From the NCBI GenBank assembly GCA_023374025.1, contig SIJG01000059.1, forward strand, positions 765,620 to 829,619: 64,000 nt of DNA, written 5' to 3'. How positions within the stretch are numbered: the first letter of the stretch is position 1; every line of letters begins with the position of its first letter. A program made the position numbers and the translations under genes. The notes beneath the pieces were generated by a model that worked only from the letters and a program-made list of their open reading frames with translations, searched no databases and had not been told where the DNA came from. Source of the stretch: Heterodera schachtii (taxonomy: Eukaryota > Nematoda > Chromadorea > Rhabditida > Heteroderidae). This document shows positions 36,757-48,366 of the stretch, one piece after another.

Positions 36757-36985
36757 GTCAAGATTTAAAGGAAAAAATAAAATATTTGTAAAACAATGAA
36801 ATAATTTATTAAAAGATAAAGACAAAAATATAATTATCAACATAAATATATTTAAAAATTAAATGACAAAGTCAGAAAATTTGAGATGCTTGTTTCGTTA
36901 CAGAATTTAAATTTAAATAATTCATAAATTATGCGGACTCTTTATGGTCAATATAAGATCAAAGATTTCTTAAAAAATCTATAAA
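36757..36985 (+). repeat. AT-rich repeat; empty-site paralogue of the 47.4-48.2 kb locus
   Basis: It matches 47395-47450 plus 48102-48245 (aataatttattaaaagataa, tcagaaaatttgagatgctt and others) but lacks the 643-bp element. The empty target reads attatcaac at 36833-36841. The 5' part carries a GC-richer core (ggccgagagtttcacatcg). Confidence 0.85.
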
Positions 36986-37071
36986 TGAAAATCAAAACAA
37001 ATTATCCATTTATCTATTATTAAAATGAAAAAAATCTAAAAGTAACCAAAACATAGAGAAAATTTTTTAAG

Positions 37072-37112
37072 ATGAAGATGGGGAGAATCAAATGGACGAT
37101 TCTGCAGCATGA
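37072..37112 (+). CDS. candidate terminal exon, acidic
   Basis: Acceptor aaaattttttaag; with two leading bases the frame reads EDGENQMDDSAA and TGA. An overlapping frame, MGRIKWTILQHEVYLIEKKF, is also open, so the reading is not settled. Confidence 0.3.
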
Positions 37113-38085
37113 AGTGTACTTAATAGAAAAAAAGTTTCCGAACATATGCATATTTATTTAAATAAACTTGTAATTTAAAAATATGCTCAAAATGATAAAA
37201 CAAAAATCAAAAATTACGCTTAAAAATTTTACCAAAAATGAAGTAAATCTATTAATCTTGATACAATTAAAAATTGATTTTTAAAATAAATATAAACCAG
37301 TATTAGCAATGTAAATTTAAAAATGATTTTTAAATAAATTAAACAAAAAATTATCTAATATACCAAAATTATATAAACATTCACTCTGTAAAAGATGGAA
37401 TTTAAAAAGAGCCTATTTTATTTTCAATTAATTTAAATCAAAATCAAATTACTATATTAAATGATAAAAATATCTAAAAACTCAAATCTTGAGTCAAATA
37501 GTTGATAGCGCGGCAACACCAATCGACTAATATTTTAAAATTTTTCACATAACAAGAAGACGATATAATCAATTATTTAATTATTACGAATATAAGTAGT
37601 TAAATATAAAATATTTTTAAAATAAATTATATTTTGATGAACCAAATGAGAATATGCCTCTTTCGACAGAAATTTATAAACATAAGATAATGTTATATCT
37701 AATAAAAATATTGAGCTTTTTAAGACAAATAAATACATTAAATAACAAATAAATTGCTAAAATAATAAAAAAAAAGTGAAAAACAAAAAGTTTAAAATTT
37801 TTATGACTAGATATGAATTTCATTAAAAAAAACTAAAAGCATAGCATTGTTCAGGCGGAGGTTCTTAAAAATACTTATGATAAAAATTGAAGAAATAACA
37901 AAAGTAAATATTACTTTATTAGTAAATCTGTTTTTAATTAATATCTTCGAATGTATAAAAAAGAGATTTTAAAAAGATAAATTGCTAATAAATCAAAACA
38001 AAATTTATTTATTTTATTAAAATAAGCTCAAATTTTATGAATTATTAATCAAAATAGGAAATAAGAAGCTAACACATTAAAACAG

Positions 38086-38142
38086 TCTTCAAAATCACTC
38101 GCTGATGAAGATATTTTTTCTCTGAATAAATACACGCATTAA
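38086..38142 (+). CDS. candidate terminal exon
   Basis: It follows cattaaaacag. The phase-0 frame reads SSKSLADEDIFSLNKYTH and TAA. The upstream 'gtcttcaaaatc' flank is shared with the exon at 25417, but the core is different. Unidentified. Confidence 0.3.
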   Translation, partial: SSKSLADEDIFSLNKYTH

Positions 38143-38442
38143 TTAGAAATTGGTTTTACATTAACAAGCAAATTACCTCTTTACAAAATTCTCCCTATAA
38201 ATTAGGAAAAAAGATCCTTATATACATAATCATTTGAAATTGAGGCATACACTGCAAAAAAAGCAACTTTAAGAATAAGAAAGAAATGGTTAAAAACAAA
38301 AATAAAAAAGCAGTAAAAATATGTATAAAATAAATAGGTATGTTAAATAAATTTAACAATTTTTTTTATAAAACTACTTCAATTGAAAAGATCATTACGA
38401 AAAATATGAGCAAAATAAAATGCCAAAAATCTTTATTACTAG

Positions 38443-38571
38443 GGCGGCGCCCAACTGCTGCCCCTCATCCTCAAGCGATGGACGCGCGTGTTTAGCCAGG
38501 CCTTCGGACCATCCGCCAGCGCCGCCTTTAATCAAAAAACATATTTAATTCAAGTTCTTAATATGATGTAA
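38443..38571 (+). CDS. very GC-rich coding-like island, 42 codons, unidentified
   Basis: After tattactag the frame reads GGAQLLPLILKRWTRVFSQA then FGPSASAAFNQ and an AT-rich tail to TAA. The first 30 codons are almost all G/C-ended, in strong contrast with the surroundings. Minus-strand frames are also open (KAALADGPKAWLNTRV). ggcggcgc/gcgccgcc near the two ends could form a stem, so a repeat origin is possible. Confidence 0.35.
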   Translation, partial: GGAQLLPLILKRWTRVFSQAFGPSASAAFNQKTYLIQVLNMM

Positions 38572-39488
38572 TTATATCAAAAATTGATTTTAAAAAATCT
38601 TCAAAAGAATTAAATTATAAAAATAATATTCTGATGTAAAAATAATTTTGTTATGATGATAATAAATTGGAAATGAAAAAATTAAATGCACAATTCATCT
38701 ACACCAATTCACTCAATTGAATTGTCTTGATAACCCATGTCTTAAATGATGTTTAAAACTATTTAACAATGTAAGAAAATAGAGCACAAAATGAATTAAA
38801 TTTGTACCGAACGACAATAATTAAATAAATAAAAAATGATAATTAAATATAAAATTAATATTTTGAACGAAGAAAAGAATGTTCAACCGAAATTTTAAAT
38901 AAGATTAAATATGTAAATAAAAAAACTAGCATTATTAAATAGACATGTGAATTTTTTCTCTTTGGTCGAATACCGATAAAAAAGAATACCGATCGCATGT
39001 GCAAAGGCATGAATTAAAATAACATAATTTTTTAGTAATCTGCAAAAGAAAAATTTAAATAAGACAATAATAAATAAATAAATTTATATAACTTTATATA
39101 AAATAATTAATTTTCAGTTTTACTCCTTATGAAAAATTTTCTTGCCTTCGTTCTTTAATTTAATTTATTTAAAATTCGTTTAAAGTCAAAATATAACATT
39201 TTTTAATTTGCATCGAAAAACACTAATTAATATGAGACAATATTTTAATTGCGAAAATTTATGTAAATTGTAAATTAAATTATTTTCTTCATTTATGAAA
39301 AGTTCTAGGAAAACCCAGTTAATTAAAACATGTGCATCTGAGCTGCTAAAGATAATAAAATTTAATACATTGCAACTCAAAATCTTATCCTAATAACTGA
39401 TACACGAAATACATTTTCATATAATTTTCCTTCTACATAAAGCGCGACATATAGGCAAATTACTTTTTTGGTTTCTTGCTTTCCACAG

Positions 39489-39544
39489 ATTTGTCGTGGG
39501 AATTCAATCGGCGCGACATAATCATACGCTACCTCCGGCAGTAG
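39489..39544 (+). CDS. candidate terminal exon behind a strong acceptor
   Basis: The acceptor ttggtttcttgctttccacag is among the best in the window. With two leading bases the frame reads LSWEFNRRDIIIRYLRQ and TAG at 39542-39544. An alternative phase gives FVVGIQSARHNHTLPPAVE with a stop at 39,549. Identity unknown. Confidence 0.5.
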
Positions 39545-39863
39545 AATAGTATTTTAAAAACATTTTAATTATTCATGAAAAACCCAATTTATTAAAATTA
39601 CTTTGAATTATACAAAATTAAATTTAAAAAAATTACTTTCATTTCCATGTGTAACATAATAATTACAATTTAAAGAATAAAATGAAAAAGATAAACAATC
39701 AAAAATATAATCAATTTCAAATCATAAATTGTGAATATCCAAATACTTAGGGTGTCAACTAAGTTTTGACCCTCGAATTTTTTTTTTACATTGCTGCCGT
39801 GGCGGCCAAATAATTTGGTTATAACAATCGCCGCCAGGAGGAGCCGAACTTGAAGTTCCTTTT

Positions 39864-39923
39864 TGTTCGGTCTGGGGTGTAGTCCACTTGGCCAAGTGGA
39901 TGGACTACACCCCAGACCGAACA
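39864..39923. repeat. 60-bp near-perfect GC-rich palindrome
   Basis: Arms 39864-39886 and 39901-39923 are exact 23-bp reverse complements (core ggtctggggtgtagtcca). The centre tccacttggccaagtgga is itself a perfect 18-bp palindrome, so the whole is a 28-bp inverted repeat with a 4-nt asymmetry. It would extrude as a cruciform or form a long RNA hairpin. Confidence 0.9.
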
Positions 39924-40139
39924 GTTCATCTGGATGTTTTCTATATTTTCCTACGAAATTTAAGTTATTCGTTGGTTAAAGAGATTTTTGTGAGCATTTT
40001 GCTGACCATGCCAAAAATGGATATTCGTGTACTAATTTTCCACTAATTTTTCAGGTTGAAAATAAGATTTAATCATTCAGGAAATGCTTTTCTAAAACCA
40101 AATAAGGTTCGTAGAATTCGAATATTGCCTTAAATCTCT

Positions 40140-40275
40140 CATATCTTTTCATCCAGAGCTTTTACTGCTTCAACTTCATGCATGAAGTTGGAGCTGTACA
40201 GGCTCAATGAGAACCCAGAGCTCAAATCTTTGACCATATTCAGACTCAGCGTGGCCGATTGGAAAAACAATTAAC
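40140..40275. other. GC-rich coding-like island with 20-bp palindrome
   Basis: caacttcatgcatgaagttg (40171-40190) is a perfect palindrome. Around it all three + frames and one minus frame are open for 30-40 codons, for example MKLELYRLNENPELKSLTIF and, in another frame, EPRAQIFDHIQTQRGRLEKQ. An acceptor-like cttttcatccag precedes it. I cannot choose a strand or frame; it is probably an old or present exon. Confidence 0.4.
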
Positions 40276-42377
40276 TCGAGCAATGTCCTAAATATATTGC
40301 ACCACCACAAGTAAATTAAAGGCTTGTCAATTTTAATGACACAAAAGAATAAAATTTCAAGCTTTCAAGGCAAATGAAAAAAAACAAATGCTGTTAATCG
40401 AGTTTAAATTTTTGATTAAATAGTATTGCTTAATTTATGCGCAAAAATTAAAGCCTAAAAATTTTCGCTATTATAAAGGCTATTGTATAATAAGTAAATT
40501 CTTAACTCAACAGGTGAAAAATATTAATACATAAAAAAGTTTAATATTTAAACAATGAATAAGATAAATAATTCTAAATTCTTCCTTAAATAAAAATTAT
40601 AACCGCAAATATTACATAAAGATCAACATCAGCGTGTATAAAAAGTACTCCGACAACTAGTATTGAAGCAAAATAAATTATATTTAAATAATGAAAAATT
40701 ACGAAAATAATTTCACAAAAATTAATAATAATATAAAAATAAAAAATTAGAAATTAAAGTACAAAATTATGATTAGCAACGATTGCATATCGTCCAGTTC
40801 AAAAATAATATTTTTAATTTATCAGATAAAACTGACATTTGGAAATAATACATAATTCTAAAAATACTGCAATAATAAATTGTCAAATTTTTATTAAAAA
40901 TGAATGGTTAAATTGCAAGGGTTGATATTCAAAGTGCAATTTCAAAAACTTAAAAAACAATAAACAATATTACTCAATCAAAAAAGATATAGCTTGTAAA
41001 TATTATTAGTCTATGAAAACAACTGCTTTTTGATTAAAGTATGTATTTGAAATGCATTACAATAGTGGACAAAAAAATGATGTTATCATTTTTGCGGATC
41101 CATGAGTTTAAAGTGATTGCTTACATTATTCAATTAATAAAAAAAAATAACAGAATATTTTAAGGTTAAATCAGGTATCTTTAGAAGCCCTTATAAAAAC
41201 ATGTGAAATGAAAAAAAAAATTGAAAAAAGAATAAGAAAATGAAAAACAATTTGAAAAGGCTTGATTTTAGTTTAAAAATAAATTTAAATTTTCTTTTTT
41301 AATAATAAAGCAAAAAATTTAAAAAATAAATTTGAAGCTATAATTTAGCCATTTGAAAAATTTGCTAGGTCAGGATAAATCTATAATAACTAATTTAACA
41401 ATATTGATTATTTTATAAATAATGAAATAAGAATTAAAATATTTATTTAATAAAATTTTTTGTTAAGAAAATTTAAGTGAATTCAAAATTTTTACTTTGG
41501 ATTGAAAAATAAAAAATATACCAATCTTATTTATAACGAAATGATTATTTAAAAATTACCAATGAATAAGGCTAAGAAACTAAATATTTGAGAACACGAA
41601 ATGCTATTCAAATATTGATAATATATATTAAAAACTAATTATCCAAGTACAAAAAACATTTTATAAATAAATAATAATTTATACTTGAAATTAATGTATT
41701 TTGCATAAATTATGCTTTGAAAAAATAATTATTGTGAGTGGATATAATTTAAAAAAATAAAAATTATATAAAAAGTTATTTCTTTAAAAAAAATCAAATA
41801 ATTATTCAAATTTATAAATTAAAATTTAGTTCTCATCTAAAAATTTGACATGATATAGACGCCATGTAGCAATTGGCATGAACAAACAACGAAAATTTAA
41901 AAAATATTTACCAAATTATACTCTGTTATGCTAAATATATATTCATTTCAACTAATAACCACACGCGAAATAAACACTTCCGTATTGAAACCAGTCCATC
42001 AAAGCTTTAAATGGAAATTAAAATATAAAATACTTTAACTTTATAAAAATTAATAACAAAATTTTGATCAAGATGAAAAATAATCAACAAATTGTCCAAG
42101 AGTTTAATATTAAATAAAAAAGCCAAATTACAACAAAGAAATAATTATTAAAAAGGTAATTTTATATTATTAATAAAACCTTTTTATGAAATTGTCGAAT
42201 TGAGACTGTCAAAGTATGTTGAAAAGGGGAACTGCTGTCTTGCAAGAAATGAATAAATTAATATAAAAGAAAATAACTTAAGATTACATACACCTAAAAT
42301 AATATAAAAATATATATTCCTAATTTTATTTAAAAGAAAATAAATCTAAAATAATAAAAAATAAAAATTCTATATTC
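40276..42377. other. AT-rich stretch with nothing identified
   Basis: Almost pure A/T-rich sequence. A segment at about 40,915-40,960 (gttgatattc.aa.gtgcaatttcaaa) is related to 63,768-63,800. No coding island. Confidence 0.5.
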
Positions 42378-42707
42378 GAGGCTTTAATTAAAAGAAAGAG
42401 TTATTTTATTTATCGTCAACGATACATTAAATCGAATATTCTCATCAATGATTTTTTACATATTATAAAACTTTCATTTGTTTCACCAATAAAAAATAAT
42501 TGAATTAAATGCTGGAATAATTTGGAATATATTAAGAAAGCTCCCCAGGCGAAATTCCACTTCACCGGACAATATTCCATACATTTATTAAAAAATTGTG
42601 CAGAGCCTATTACAAAAATATTAGCTGATATATTTAGGCTAATTTTGGATTCCGGTCAAATTCCGGAAATATGGCGGGCATCATTAGTGGTTCCTATTTA
42701 CTCATAA
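42378..42707 (+). pseudogene. decayed LINE reverse transcriptase fragment
   Basis: One frame reads EALIKRKSYFIYRQRYIKSN (the linker before RT), then a TGA. The adjacent frame carries LPRRNSTSPDNIPYI, the RT block with Ser-Pro-Asp, and the first frame resumes with LLKNCAEPITKILADIFRLI then LDSGQIPEIWRASLVVPIY. These are the early RT blocks of non-LTR elements. The catalytic YxDD block is missing. A possible further piece, RIIEKEYY, lies at about 42,765. Frameshifted, truncated and AT-enriched: a dead copy. Confidence 0.85.
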
Positions 42708-43984
42708 ATATATGAACAAAATAAAAGTATAAAAAATTTATTAATTAATATATTAGTGAGAAAAATATAAAGAATAATTGAAAAAGAATATTATTACAAA
42801 TTTCAAGCAAAAACAACGCATATACACAAGAAAAAATCTATAGTGGTTGGGTATTTGAAAATACGAAGAACAAAGCCAAGAAAATGCGACCGTTGAATTA
42901 TAACACAACAATTAAATAGTAATAAAATGCCTAATATTCACATAAAAGCGTATATAAACAAATAAACAAATTTATAATAAAATAAACAATTAATAAGATG
43001 CAAACATGTATTAATTAAAAAATTTCAAGTAATTTATTTGTATGAGGTCATCAAATATTTTAAAGTTAATGAAAACCCAAACATTTGTAAATAAAGTAAA
43101 TACATAAATTAATGGTAAATAAATAAATATTTAAAGCAAAAAATCACTTAAAATAAATGAAAAAAATTAAAACTATTATTGTAATATTTACCCGAAAATT
43201 CAAATAAAATGCACAAAAATTATTTATTAAAGCTTTATGTTGAGAGTTAGGGGTGTGAGTAGGAAGCCCGGTAAATGCGTCAGTGGAAAAAACGTCAGTA
43301 GAAAATGCGTCAGTGAAAATTTTATAGTCATAAAAACAAATTTCTTTGGTTTTCTAATTCACTGACCACGAATTCGATATCCATTTCGGACAATTCCAAA
43401 TCCCGGAATGGAATTCGAACAAAAAATCGAAAGCCCAAATTTTGAATTTAGCATTTATGGTTCAAAAAAGGCATAAATGATCGCCAATTGAAGGATTTTG
43501 ATACAGAAACTATTTATTTAAGTTTTGTTTAAGAAAAATGTAAAATAGGCAGACTAACGAAAAGCCCTAGCTCCAGCAGTAGGATTCGGATTTTTAGCTA
43601 TTTATCAAATTTTCAGTACTATTTGAAAGACAAAAAAAAAATTAGTCAGAAAGTACTTTATCTTAATGTCACTAAAATATTTATTTTTTATTTTTCTGTA
43701 TCAAAATAATTATAAAAAAATGAAACCCCTAGAAATAAACTTTCAAAAAATTCAAAAGAACAAAATTGCTTTGTCAACAAGAAAAAATAAAAATAAACTA
43801 TTGGTCTTTTTAAGCCGAATAAAAAAATAAAAGATATCACAAAATAAATAGGAATTTTTAAGTAAAACCGCTAGTACCTTGGATCTTAAAATATAAATAG
43901 TAAAAAACATGAATATAATAATTATACCCAAACCTGCAGTTTATTTGATGTGGGTGAAACATTCTTATTATTTAACATTTTTTA

Positions 43985-44312
43985 TGACAGTTATAAAGGA
44001 CTTTTGTAAAATATAGTTTTTAAAATTCTTAGGGGTGCATTTTTGAAAAAAATTTTCAGTCGATTCTTAGGAGTGTATTTTTCGTTTTTATTGCATTTTT
44101 ATTAACAATTTTGGGCAAAACGCCAAAATAGGCAAAAATAGGTTCTTTCAAAAATTTTTAGGCTTTTTAGGCGCTAAAAATAAAAGTCTATAAAATAGGC
44201 ACTAAAAACTCGAAAAGTAGCTTAACAACAGCCAAAAAAACATGTTTTTCGTACGTTTCAGGCCACGGGGAGCTCAGGAAAAAATAGGCTTTTGCCTAAA
44301 AATGAATCCCTA
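43985..44312 (-). mobile_element. 'tgccta' family element, inverted partial copy
   Basis: The reverse complement of the 12,700 and 47,451 elements, with gcaaaaataggttctttc and cacccctaag-type segments. Its end reads gaatcccta at 44304-44312, followed by gtcatgac. The left boundary is unclear. Confidence 0.55.
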
Positions 44313-44831
44313 GTCATGACTCTTCGTCGAAAAATATATTTTTATAATTTAGTAAATTGCATAATATTCATACAAAAGCGAATAAAAAAGATTGGTTTAT
44401 ACTAACAAGACATAATGTTATTTTTTAGTTTATATCTAGTGAAATAACATGTAATTTGAAAACAAAAAATTGCGTCCATATTAAAATGATTAGAAAATTT
44501 TTATTATTTTCAAAAGAAATCAAGCTGAATAAAAAAAGAAATAAAACTATATTTACTTATAAAATAATTAAAATTTTCTTAGTTTTACTAATGTTATGGT
44601 CCAATGATAAAACCATCCTAAATGCAAGAAATTAATTAAACAAAAAAATATGAATAAAAAAGAAATTATGATTTATTTTAAAAAAAAAAATTTAGAATCG
44701 AAGACTATAATTTTAACAATTATGAAAAATATAAAAATCTTCAATTTATGAGATAAAAGCAAATTGAAATAACTTTATATTTATATTTAGAAATTATATA
44801 ATATTTTTTCTAAAAGTTAAGAGAATAATAG

Positions 44832-44906
44832 GCACTTCTCAACGAAGAGGCAGTGGAGGGGCACCTGGCCGAAAAATTGACCACACACCAACTGTTCATC
44901 AGACTT
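44832..44906 (+). CDS. candidate exon, unidentified
   Basis: Acceptor gagaataatag; donor ACTT|GTGTTTTC. Two frames are credible. With two leading bases it reads TSQRRGSGGAPGRKIDHTPT then VHQT and leaves one base, matching the phase of the next exon. The phase-0 frame reads ALLNEEAVEGHLAEKLTTHQ but does not join in a sensible frame. GC is over 50%. Confidence 0.5.
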
Positions 44907-44956
44907 GTGTTTTCAAAAAAAAATTAATAATTTTAAATATTTCAATTAAAAAATAG

Positions 44957-45020
44957 TGCGCGAGCTGCTCGATAAACCCAATGATCCCCTTCCCACCACA
45001 ACAAACATTATTAATAATAA
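44957..45020 (+). CDS. candidate exon following 44832-44906
   Basis: It starts after aaaaaatag, 50 nt downstream of the previous donor. Joined in phase it gives L-RELLDKPNDPLPTTTN. The 3' end is unclear: the first GT lies after a run of eight A, so the last codons are uncertain. It leads towards the 45,538 exon. Confidence 0.45.
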
Positions 45021-45775
45021 AAAAAAGTTAAAGACTTAATCAGTAAAACTATAAGATTTTAAAAAGTCAACCATTAGCTTCTTGTTAATAAATTATAATA
45101 AACTTCATAATAAAAATCTAACAACTTCAATTTAAAATAAATTAGATAATACATTGAAAAAGCTAAACTCGTGAAAATATAAATATAAAAAAGTATTAGA
45201 AATTAAAAATCAATAAACTTGCAATAAGGAATTTTAAACAGACACAATTTGAATATGAACTAGCGCCTATTATTAACAAAATAAAATATTAAAAATTTTA
45301 ATCATTAAAAAATATACTTTAATTTGCTGAGATATATTATTATTATTTCTACAAATTTTGGTTTGCAATAGCATCAATAAAAAAAAATACTTCCTTCCGT
45401 TTTAATAAAAATCTTATAATAAAAAAACAATTTTTATTTTTTCAATTCAACATAAAATTTAAAAGCATGAATGAAAAACTTTAATTAAATTGAAAAATCT
45501 TTCACTGCTGATTATGAAATAATATTTAAAAAATCAGAACACATTTACGTCAAAGCCATTAGCCAATTGACGTTACAAAAGGAAAATGAGCTCCAAATCC
45601 GCGAGGTTCAAGCATTATACATAAAGCATTAATTAAATCTGCTTAAATATAAACTAAAAAAATCATTTGGATTTATAAAATTAAAAAAAAAATTATTTAT
45701 TCATTATTTGAAAAGAAAAAAGAAAATAAGTTATAATGTCACTGTGAAGCATTTAAAAACATAATTAAAAGAAAC
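45020..45775 (+). repeat. duplicated block, copy 1 (copy 2 at 49,845-50,870)
   Basis: The copies share sequence from agttaaaga.ttaatcagtaa through gcattatacataaagcatta to atgtcactgt. Copy 1 contains the coding exon 45538-45605; copy 2 carries a 357-bp insertion and a broken version of that exon. Confidence 0.9.
45538..45605 (+). CDS. penultimate exon of a + strand gene
   Basis: Acceptor atatttaaaaaatcag; donor CGCGAG|GTTCAA. With two leading bases it reads HIYVKAISQLTLQKENELQI then RE, ending in phase 0, which joins the phase-0 terminal exon at 45791. It is likely helical (LQKENELQ). A duplicated, frameshifted copy sits at about 50,647-50,716. Unidentified family. Confidence 0.6.
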
Positions 45776-45790
45776 AAAAAATATCCCCAG

Positions 45791-45901
45791 CGAGGAGAAG
45801 GGACTTCTGCTTCCACCACGGGAAGGGGTTTTCTTGTGTTCGACACCGACGACGGAACACCGCAGGAGTTGTCCTCAGAAGAGAAGGATAGCGATAAATG
45901 A
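45791..45901 (+). CDS. terminal exon, acidic C-terminus
   Basis: Acceptor aaaaatatccccag. The phase-0 frame reads RGEGTSASTTGRGFLVFDTD then DGTPQELSSEEKDSDK and TGA (45899-45901). GC is about 55%. The Ser/Thr/Gly start and acidic end look like a real disordered tail. Together with 45538 and probably 44832/44957 it forms the 3' end of one gene. I do not recognise the protein. Confidence 0.65.
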   Translation, partial: RGEGTSASTTGRGFLVFDTDDGTPQELSSEEKDSDK

Positions 45902-46509
45902 TTGGAGTGACAACAGCACTAAATCATATACACAAAAAATCCTTTTTTCTACATCATGAAATTTTATTACTGCACAAGAATGAACACTTATAAAATTACC
46001 GCATCAAAGGAAATGCAAAACTGAAATAAATATTTTATATTCAAAATTTAAATATAAAGATTTATATAAAAAAGTAAGTTCACTTTAAAGAGATTCTTAA
46101 ATATATATTTGATGATATCATGTTTAAAGATGTAATACTTTTTATCCAAATTAAATAGCAATTATTTAATATATAAAATAGAAAATTTTTAACGACAAAT
46201 TCTATAGACTGCTCAAATAATACATATTTTTCCATGTGAAAATGTTAGTTCTCCATTTCTTAATGATGAAAGAATATATTCCAACAGATCTTTGCGTCGG
46301 AAATACAACATTTCATAAATAAACAAATGAAATACCAAAATAAAATTAAAAAATATAAATTTATTCCAATAAAGAATTAATATTTATCAAGGAAATCACA
46401 AAAATTATGAAAAATCATGTAAAATTAAAAATATTGAGATGAAAAACCTAAAGAAAGAATATTAAGATGTTTAAATTTCTCTTTCTAGAAAAATTTTGAA
46501 AAAAATAAT

Positions 46510-47003
46510 AAACAAATAATGGAATCGCTGGAATTGTGAGATGTTGAATTGAATTAATTCTTAAATTAAAATGACTTTTGCCTTAAATTAAATTCTATAA
46601 GAATATGAATAAAACCTAAACACGTAAAAAAACGTTTTTACTATAAAAACATTAAATTTTTCTTTGCTAAAATGGAAATTATGTCAAAATTAATTGATCA
46701 ATATACAATTGACAATTGAAAAGTAATAATAAATAAAAATGATGATGCTGCATTTAAAGGCAAACTGAGTATAGGAAATAGACTATGTTGAAGTGGCCAC
46801 ATTCAGAAATTTCAATTATGAAAAACTAAAAAAATTTTCATTATTATATCTTTACATAAAATAAGCTTTTGACACAATAAGTTGAAGACAGCTTGGCAAA
46901 AAATCAATCAAAATAATCGGCAGAATTTCCAAATAGCAAAATAAGAGACTGGAAACACAATTTTATTAAATGGTTGGTGTTATGTTTGACTGCTCATCTC
47001 CAC
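46510..47003 (+). repeat. duplicated block, copy 1 (copy 2 at 62,207-62,700)
   Basis: The copies share ggaattgt.agatgttgaatt, atgatgatgctgcatttaaa, gaagtggccacattcagaaa and actgctcatctcca with indels. Copy 1 runs into a CT tract; copy 2 runs into the GC-rich minisatellite. Confidence 0.9.
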
Positions 47004-47120
47004 ATCTTTCCCCTGATGTCTCTCACACATTCCTTTTCTCTGTCTATTCTCTCTTTCGTCATGCCCCGGCATTGTCTCAGGGCACAACGGGATCACGAGC
47101 ACACCCATTTTAGTTGGTTT
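46990..47120 (+). other. pyrimidine tract ending in TCTCAG, then GC-rich open island
   Basis: C/T-rich sequence (ctctgtctattctctctttc) leads to cattgtctcag at 47073, an acceptor-like end. The following ggcacaacgggatcacgagc is open in all three frames for 10-18 codons (for example HNGITSTPILVGFIA). Either a 3' splice site with a terminal exon or a CT-type promoter. Confidence 0.35.
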
Positions 47121-47450
47121 CATAGCATGAATTTTGATTGAAAATTAAAAATCCCAACAAAATAATAACTTAAAATAAAAGAAAATAATAATAATAAAAT
47201 AATCCATTAAATTGCGACAGCAATGTATTTAATTGAATTTTCAAAATATTTGGATATATAACACAAACCATGGATTATCCAGAAATGTAAAAGCACAAAA
47301 AAAAATAATATTTTTTAAATTTTGCAGGAATTCAAGATATAAAATAAAATGTTAAAACATAATATAAAATCAGAAAACTTCATAACATTGAATGGTTTGG
47401 AAAACAATTGAATAATTTATTAAAAGATAAAGACAAAAATATATTATCAC

Positions 47451-48093
47451 TAGAGACCGCATTTTGAGGCAAATGCCTTTTTTTCTGCCCACTAGTTTCG
47501 ATATATTAAGCATAAATAACACATTTTCCATTTGGTTTGAGTCTTCTACGTTGACTTATATTATGCCTTTTTTTGCCTTTTTCCGGGTTTTCGTGCCTTT
47601 ATTGGCGTTTTGCCGTTTTGGTGCCTTTTTTGGTTTTTTCAGATTTTGGTGCTTTTTTGGTGTTTTTTCCCGAAAATTCCATTAAAAATGAATAATATCG
47701 GAAAAATGCACCACAAAGAAATGACTTGAAAATTTCAAAAAATACATCCCTAAGTATTGAAAAAATTTCAGAAAATACAACACTAAGAATTGAAAAATTT
47801 TCTCAAAAATTGAACGCCAAAATTCATTTGTTTTCTTGATAATAAATTTTAGGTTGAAAAATTTTCCTTATTCGAAAACATTATTAAATATTTAATAATC
47901 ATTTAAATGACCAAAATTAAGTTTTTGGTTAAGTTTTACGTGTTTTGCACCTTAAAAACCCTTAGAAAATTTTTTTAATGCCTTTGTTCATGTCTTTTTC
48001 GGGATTTTCGTGCTTTTTCATGCCTTTTTTCAATTTTTGGTGCCTATTATAGTGCCTTTTTCGCGATTTTTAATGCCTTTTTTGCGGTCTCTA
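47451..48093 (+). mobile_element. 643-bp non-autonomous hAT-like element with perfect TSD
   Basis: TIRs tagagaccgca...tgcggtctcta (11 bp, perfect) are flanked on both sides by attatcac (47443-47450 and 48094-48101). The paralogous locus at 36,833 is unoccupied. Both ends are tandem 'tgcctttttt' arrays around a middle with 'aatacaacactaagaat'. No transposase. The 8-bp duplication places it with hAT; relatives lie at 12,700 and 43,985. Confidence 0.93.
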
Positions 48094-48263
48094 ATTATCA
48101 CCCAAGTATATTTAAAAAATTAAATGACAAGTCAGAAAATTTCAGATGCTTGTTTCGTTACAGAATATAAATTTAAAAATAATTAATAAATTATGAGGGC
48201 TGTTTATAGTCAATTATAAGAGCAAAGCTTTCTTAAAAAAATCTATAACAACGACGACTACAG

Positions 48264-48366
48264 GCACCCTGCAAGGGAAGCACTTGACACACTCAAGTTG
48301 CGTAGTTATTTTGCACGTGGAAATGCACATTTAGCGACGTCAATAACATCAACTTCGAGCGAATAG
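48264..48366 (+). CDS. terminal exon or ORF, well-composed
   Basis: After acgacgactacag (one leading base) the frame reads HPAREALDTLKLRSYFARGN then AHLATSITSTSSE and TAG at 48364-48366. The frame is open further upstream (KIYNNDDYR). The AT-rich flank matches 36,930-36,980 up to ctataa, where the coding core begins and similarity stops. Family not recognised. Confidence 0.55.

Noticed and set aside
47464..47685. 73-codon Phe-rich ORF
   Set aside because: It lies inside the 643-bp non-autonomous element and is the 'tgccttttt' repeat translated.
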